The notes under the pieces were generated by a model. That model searched no databases, was not told the DNA's origin, and saw only the letters and a program-made list of their open reading frames with translations. From contig CACXEB010000104.1 of NCBI GenBank assembly GCA_902766515.1, positions 1-6,451 of the forward strand: DNA of 6,451 nucleotides. Direction: 5' to 3'. Positions 5,302 to 6,451 of the stretch are shown here, piece after piece (the stretch's first letter is position 1; each line of letters begins with the position of its first letter). Made by a program: the position numbers and the translations under genes. This DNA is from an uncultured Eubacteriales bacterium. Lineage in GTDB: Bacteria; Bacillota_A; Clostridia; Christensenellales; Aristaeellaceae.

Positions 5302-6451
5302 ATGAAAAAGATCCTGGCTGTCGCATTGGCGGCAATGCTGCTCATGACCATGTGCTCGTTCGCCATGGCCGAGGACGTCGCGGACGTCATCGCCCAGGCG
5401 CAGAACATGACCCTGGAAGAGCTGTTCCAGAAAGCCATTGAAGAATCCAACGGCAAGACCTTCAACGCCGTAGGCAATTCCAGCCGCGGCAAATCCGTGC
5501 TGCCTCTGTTCATCGAGGCTCTGCAGAAGATCGATCCCTCCTACACCATGGAATTCAGCTGGCAGCAGCCCAAGAACAACAATATCTTCGCCCAGCTGGA
5601 AGCCGACGTGAGCAGCGCCAACCATGAAATCTCCATGACGCTGATCCAGGACGGCAACCAGATCCAGAGCAAGATGCTGGATACCGGCGCCCTGCTGAAC
5701 TTCGTTCCCCTGGATTGGACCAACGCCGAGGGCGTGGCCAAGGAAAACAACGAAAATCCTCTGGCCCTGCAGACCCTGAACAAGGTGTTCATGTTCAACA
5801 ATCTGGGCGACAAAGCCTACACCAATATGTGGGACTTCGTGGCCGAAGGCGAAAAGCCCCTCTTCATGGGCGTCAATTCCGAGCCCGTGGGCAAGAACTT
5901 CCTGTACATGATGACCAACGAAAAGTATGCCAACTGGGCCAAGGAAGCCTATGAAGCCTGGGAAGGCAAGAACGAGGAATACGACGCCCTGATCGAAGAC
6001 ATGAAGCAGGACGTGGCTGATCTGGGCCTGACCGCTGAGAACGCCAATTACGGCCTGGCCTGGGTACTGCTCTGGTGCGATCAGTACAACCAGGAAACCG
6101 ACGACGGCCCCATCTGCAACACGCTCGTGACCAAGTCCGCCGCCGGCCAGACCGGTCTGCTGGTGTATTCCAAGCTGCGCAGCGTGGAAGAAACCGCTGA
6201 GGCTTCCGTGAACAACATCACCGTGGCCGCTTATCAGGACGGCTACACCGGCATCGGCGGCTATGCCTACAAGCACTACCTGATGCTGACCAAGACCAGT
6301 CCCCTGCCCTGGACTGCCTGCGCCGTCATTGCCTACATGACCACCACTCAGGACGGCTTCTATCCCTGGGGCAAGGACATGGGCGGCTATGCTCCCGTGC
6401 CCGCCTGCATGCAGGACCACAGCCAGGACGGCTATGTGGACGGCGTGGACA
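5302..6451 (+). CDS. Extracellular ABC-transporter solute-binding protein, 3' end cut by the window
   Basis: The visible 383 codons encode an exported type 2 periplasmic-binding-fold protein. Residues 1-23 are a signal peptide (MKKIL, hydrophobic core, AMA before E24). C18 follows MTM, which is a poor lipobox, so signal peptidase I processing is more likely than lipoprotein modification. Lobe-1 features include a strand and turn at GKTFNAVGNSSRGKS (51-65) and a segment FAQLEADVSSANHEISMTLIQDG (96-118). The latter resembles the region of iron-type and related binding proteins (the FbpA-like group) where a short-lived donor state is followed by 'TLIQDG'. Aromatic residues, many of them tryptophans, dot the sequence and may line a ligand site. 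The ligand cannot be assigned. Codon use is strongly biased to CTG, GCC, AAG, AAC and GAA, and differs from the GC-richer repeat-protein gene, which suggests high expression. Permease and ATPase genes are expected beyond the right edge. The family assignment is moderate; secretion and the general role are firmer. Confidence 0.8.
   Translation, partial: MKKILAVALAAMLLMTMCSFAMAEDVADVIAQAQNMTLEELFQKAIEESNGKTFNAVGNSSRGKSVLPLFIEALQKIDPSYTMEFSWQQPKNNNIFAQLEADVSSANHEISMTLIQDGNQIQSKMLDTGALLNFVPLDWTNAEGVAKENNENPLALQTLNKVFMFNNLGDKAYTNMWDFVAEGEKPLFMGVNSEPVGKNFLYMMTNEKYANWAKEAYEAWEGKNEEYDALIEDMKQDVADLGLTAENANYGLAWVLLWCDQYNQETDDGPICNTLVTKSAAGQTGLLVYSKLRSVEETAEASVNNITVAAYQDGYTGIGGYAYKHYLMLTKTSPLPWTACAVIAYMTTTQDGFYPWGKDMGGYAPVPACMQDHSQDGYVDGVD

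Noticed and set aside
5263..6420. 385-codon open frame on the - strand, opposite the solute-binding protein gene
   Set aside because: It is also in exact codon register with the real gene, and is rich in G, H, V and L without domain motifs. The + strand frame has a consensus promoter, a ribosome binding site and a signal peptide.

Overview
The window is GC-rich DNA with Gram-positive style signals: AGGAGG-type ribosome binding sites, near-consensus sigma-A promoters and an extended -10 (TATGNTATAAT). Together with the gene types (AEC transporter, RpiB, a secreted SdrD_B/Cna-B-like repeat protein and an abundant-looking ABC solute-binding protein), this suggests a GC-rich Firmicute, probably a gut or rumen Clostridia-type organism. 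That placement is inference, because there is no rRNA or other marker in the window.

Layout from left to right. Bases 1-44 hold the first 14 codons of a leftward gene that runs off the edge. Bases 45-215 are a divergent intergenic region with a clear extended -10 promoter for a rightward AEC-family membrane transporter (216-1133). Bases 1148-1192 form an 18-bp perfect hairpin terminator shared by this gene and the converging operon from the right. That operon, read leftward, has a good promoter (5152-5180), then rpiB (5085-4633), then a 1138-residue secreted protein made of about ten diverged beta-sandwich repeats (4621-1205). The two genes are 11 bp apart, and the ribosome binding site of the second overlaps the stop codon of the first. 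Bases 5086-5301 are a second divergent intergenic region. Its rightward promoter (TTGACA-16-TATAAT, both hexamers perfect) drives an extracellular solute-binding protein gene that begins at 5302 and is cut by the right edge after 383 codons.

How the parts may work together. RpiB interconverts ribose-5-phosphate and ribulose-5-phosphate. The solute-binding protein divergent from it would be the capture component of an importer whose other parts lie beyond the right edge. The repeat protein is exported but shows no recognised cell-wall anchor. Its translational coupling to a sugar-phosphate isomerase is the most unusual arrangement here. No mobile element, CRISPR array, tRNA or rRNA was seen. 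I found no clear evidence of a wholly new system. The repeat protein and its operon context are the best candidates for a closer look.
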